6,744 nt of DNA from Lysobacterales bacterium UBA2790 (lineage in GTDB: Bacteria > Pseudomonadota > Gammaproteobacteria > Xanthomonadales > Xanthomonadaceae): positions 8,404 to 15,147 of the forward strand of contig DEHW01000215.1 in NCBI GenBank assembly GCA_002352135.1, written 5' to 3'. Position numbers and translations under genes: made by a program. Under the pieces are notes generated by a model. The model was not told the DNA's origin. It worked only from the letters and a program-made list of their open reading frames with translations, and searched no databases. How positions within the stretch are numbered: the stretch's first letter is position 1; each line of letters opens with the position of its first letter. This document shows positions 4,931-6,744 of this stretch, one piece after another.

Positions 4931-6744
4931 ATGACGATGTCTCTGCCGCGCCCTGCACATCCTGCCCGCCAATTTGCTGACCGCCATATCGGCCTGACTG
5001 CCAGTGACATCGACCAGATGTTGCAGACGGTGGGCGCGGAAAGCGTCGAAGCATTGATTGCGGAAACCTTGCCCGCTTCCATTCGGCAAGGCAAATCACT
5101 GACGGGCATGGAGCCTGCTTTCTCGGAGGTCGAAGCGCTGCAGCGTTTGCGCCAGATCGGCGCACGCAATCAGGTGTTTACCTCGCTGATCGGGCAGGGC
5201 TACTACGGTACCCACACGCCGCTGGTCATTCTGCGCAACATTCTGGAAAACCCCGCTTGGTACACGGCCTACACACCGTATCAGCCGGAGATCAGTCAGG
5301 GGCGTCTGGAAGCCCTGCTGAACTACCAGACCATGATCGTCGAGATGACTGGGCTTGATGTCGCCAACGCCTCATTGCTGGACGAAGCAACCGCAGCCGC
5401 CGAGGCCATGGCGGTGGCGCAGCGGGTGTCGAAGTCCAAGAGCAAAGCCTTCTTCGTGGATGCCGCCTGCCATCCGCAGTCCATCGCGGTGATTCGTACC
5501 CGCGCCGAGCCGCTGGGTTGGCAACTGATCGTCGGCAATCCCGCGACCGATCTCGATCCGAACGCCGTTTTCGGTGCGATCCTGCAGTATCCCGACACCT
5601 TCGGTCAGATCCGTGACTGGCGCGAGGTGATCGCGAACCTCCGCAATGCCGGTGCATTGAGCATCGTCGCCGCCGATTTGTTGTCGCTGGCGCTGCTGAC
5701 GCCGCCTGGCGAGTTGGGTGCGGATATCGCCATTGGCAGCACGCAGCGGTTTGGCGTGCCGATGGGGTTTGGCGGGCCGCACGCGGCCTACATGGCGGTG
5801 AAGGACGCGCACAAACGATCCATTCCTGGCCGCCTGATCGGCGTATCCGTGGATTCACGCGGACAGCCCGCGTATCGCTTGGCCCTGCAGACGCGCGAGC
5901 AGCACATCCGCCGTGACAAGGCGACCTCCAACATCTGTACCGCGCAGGTGTTGTTGGCGGTGATGGCATCTATGTATGCCGTCTACCATGGCCCGGAAGG
6001 GCTGCGCAGCATTGCTCACGACGTGCATCGTCGCACCGCGACGCTGGCGGCCGGTTTGCGACGCTTGGGCTTTGCGCCGGAGCAGGACGCGTTCTTCGAC
6101 ACCATCACGGTCGATGTCGGTAGTCAGCGCGCTGCCATCGTCGAGCATGCGCTGGCGGCGAAGATCAACTTGCGCTTGATTGGCGACAGTCGGTTGGGTA
6201 TCAGCCTGGATGAAACCACCACACCGACGACGGTCGAAGCGATTTGGGCGGCGTTTGGTCGCGTGCTGAACTACGCCGCCGTCGAGGCGGATGCGCCCTC
6301 GGCGATTCCGGCCAGTCTGCAACGATCCGATGCTTGCCTGAAGCACCCGATCTTTTCCAAGTATCACTCGGAAACCGAATTGCTGCGCTACCTGCGCAAG
6401 CTGGCTGACCGCGATCTGGCGCTGGACCGCGCGATGATTCCGCTGGGCAGTTGCACCATGAAGTTGAATGCCACCGCGCAGATGATTCCCGTCACCTGGC
6501 CCGAGTTTGGTGCATTGCATCCCTTCGCACCCAGTGACCAGACGCACGGCTATCGAGAGCTGTTCGAGGATCTCAAACGCTGGCTGGTCGAGATCACGGG
6601 CTACGACGCGGTGTCGCTGCAGCCCAACTCCGGGGCACAAGGCGAATACGCCGGACTGCTGGCGATTCGTGGCTATCACCTGTCGCGTGGCGATGCACAC
6701 CGCACGGTCTGCCTGATTCCGTCCTCCGCGCACGGCACCAATCC
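4931..6744 (+). CDS. gcvP: Glycine dehydrogenase (decarboxylating), P-protein of the glycine cleavage system (3' end outside window)
   Basis: GcvP is the PLP enzyme that decarboxylates glycine and passes the aminomethyl group to the lipoyl arm of GcvH. The first 604 residues of a protein usually about 950-960 long are present, open to the window edge. Alignment by eye to E. coli GcvP is nearly continuous: ADRHIG near residues 16-21, [20 protein letters not shown] from 111, [15 protein letters not shown] at 270-284, the [14 protein letters not shown] block at 501-514, [17 protein letters not shown] at 564-580 and SSAHGTN at the edge. The catalytic lysine lies in the missing C-terminal lobe. 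It is a single-chain form, not the split gcvPA/gcvPB type, because the reading frame continues through the inter-lobe region. The ATG at 4931 matches the family N-terminus; a second ATG two codons later (4937) is equally possible. No Shine-Dalgarno is seen before either. The leader carries a glycine riboswitch, so expression should respond to glycine. gcvT and gcvH are not upstream. Confidence 0.97.
   Translation, partial: MTMSLPRPAHPARQFADRHIGLTASDIDQMLQTVGAESVEALIAETLPASIRQGKSLTGMEPAFSEVEALQRLRQIGARNQVFTSLIGQGYYGTHTPLVILRNILENPAWYTAYTPYQPEISQGRLEALLNYQTMIVEMTGLDVANASLLDEATAAAEAMAVAQRVSKSKSKAFFVDAACHPQSIAVIRTRAEPLGWQLIVGNPATDLDPNAVFGAILQYPDTFGQIRDWREVIANLRNAGALSIVAADLLSLALLTPPGELGADIAIGSTQRFGVPMGFGGPHAAYMAVKDAHKRSIPGRLIGVSVDSRGQPAYRLALQTREQHIRRDKATSNICTAQVLLAVMASMYAVYHGPEGLRSIAHDVHRRTATLAAGLRRLGFAPEQDAFFDTITVDVGSQRAAIVEHALAAKINLRLIGDSRLGISLDETTTPTTVEAIWAAFGRVLNYAAVEADAPSAIPASLQRSDACLKHPIFSKYHSETELLRYLRKLADRDLALDRAMIPLGSCTMKLNATAQMIPVTWPEFGALHPFAPSDQTHGYRELFEDLKRWLVEITGYDAVSLQPNSGAQGEYAGLLAIRGYHLSRGDAHRTVCLIPSSAHGTN

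Noticed and set aside
5855..6733. 292-codon minus-strand open frame inside gcvP
   Set aside because: It is a shadow of gcvP, whose conserved motifs run through the same stretch; no ribosome binding site or domain is seen.

Overview
The window looks like chromosomal DNA from a moderately GC-rich Gram-negative bacterium. The GcvP and class I aminotransferase sequences resemble gammaproteobacterial ones, and a TonB-dependent outer membrane receptor is present. A Xanthomonadales-type organism (Lysobacteraceae/Rhodanobacteraceae) fits, but this is inferred from protein flavour and composition, not from a marker gene. I see no mobile element, CRISPR array, tRNA or rRNA.

Left half (1-3300), minus strand: a phosphorus-acquisition unit. 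A complete TonB-dependent receptor (906-3125, GTG start) is followed after 93 nt by the first 270 codons of a secreted PhoD-like phosphatase/phosphodiesterase that runs off the left edge. An intrinsic terminator lies between them. Upstream of the receptor are four consecutive 11-bp units (3228-3271) that match the PhoB-binding Pho box in sequence and spacing, with a -10-like hexamer at the distance seen in the E. coli phoA promoter. The likely reading is that phosphate starvation induces the receptor, which imports a phosphorus-containing compound, and that the neighbouring phosphatase releases phosphate. The substrate is unknown.

Middle (3301-4548), minus strand: a complete class I aspartate/aromatic aminotransferase with its own terminator. 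All main PLP and substrate residues are present, and its substrate-pocket residues look more AspC-like than TyrB-like.

Right half (4549-6744), plus strand: a 382-nt divergent intergenic region holds a tandem glycine riboswitch (about 4688-4860), then a terminator-like hairpin, then gcvP (glycine decarboxylase P-protein), which runs off the right edge after 604 codons. The first aptamer is canonical. The second keeps its P1 and P3 stems but departs from consensus at several core positions. No gcvT or gcvH lies between the riboswitch and gcvP, so the switch controls gcvP directly.

Nothing here is clearly an undescribed system. The best leads are the four-unit Pho box tying an uncharacterised TonB receptor to a PhoD-like enzyme, and the partly degenerate second glycine aptamer.
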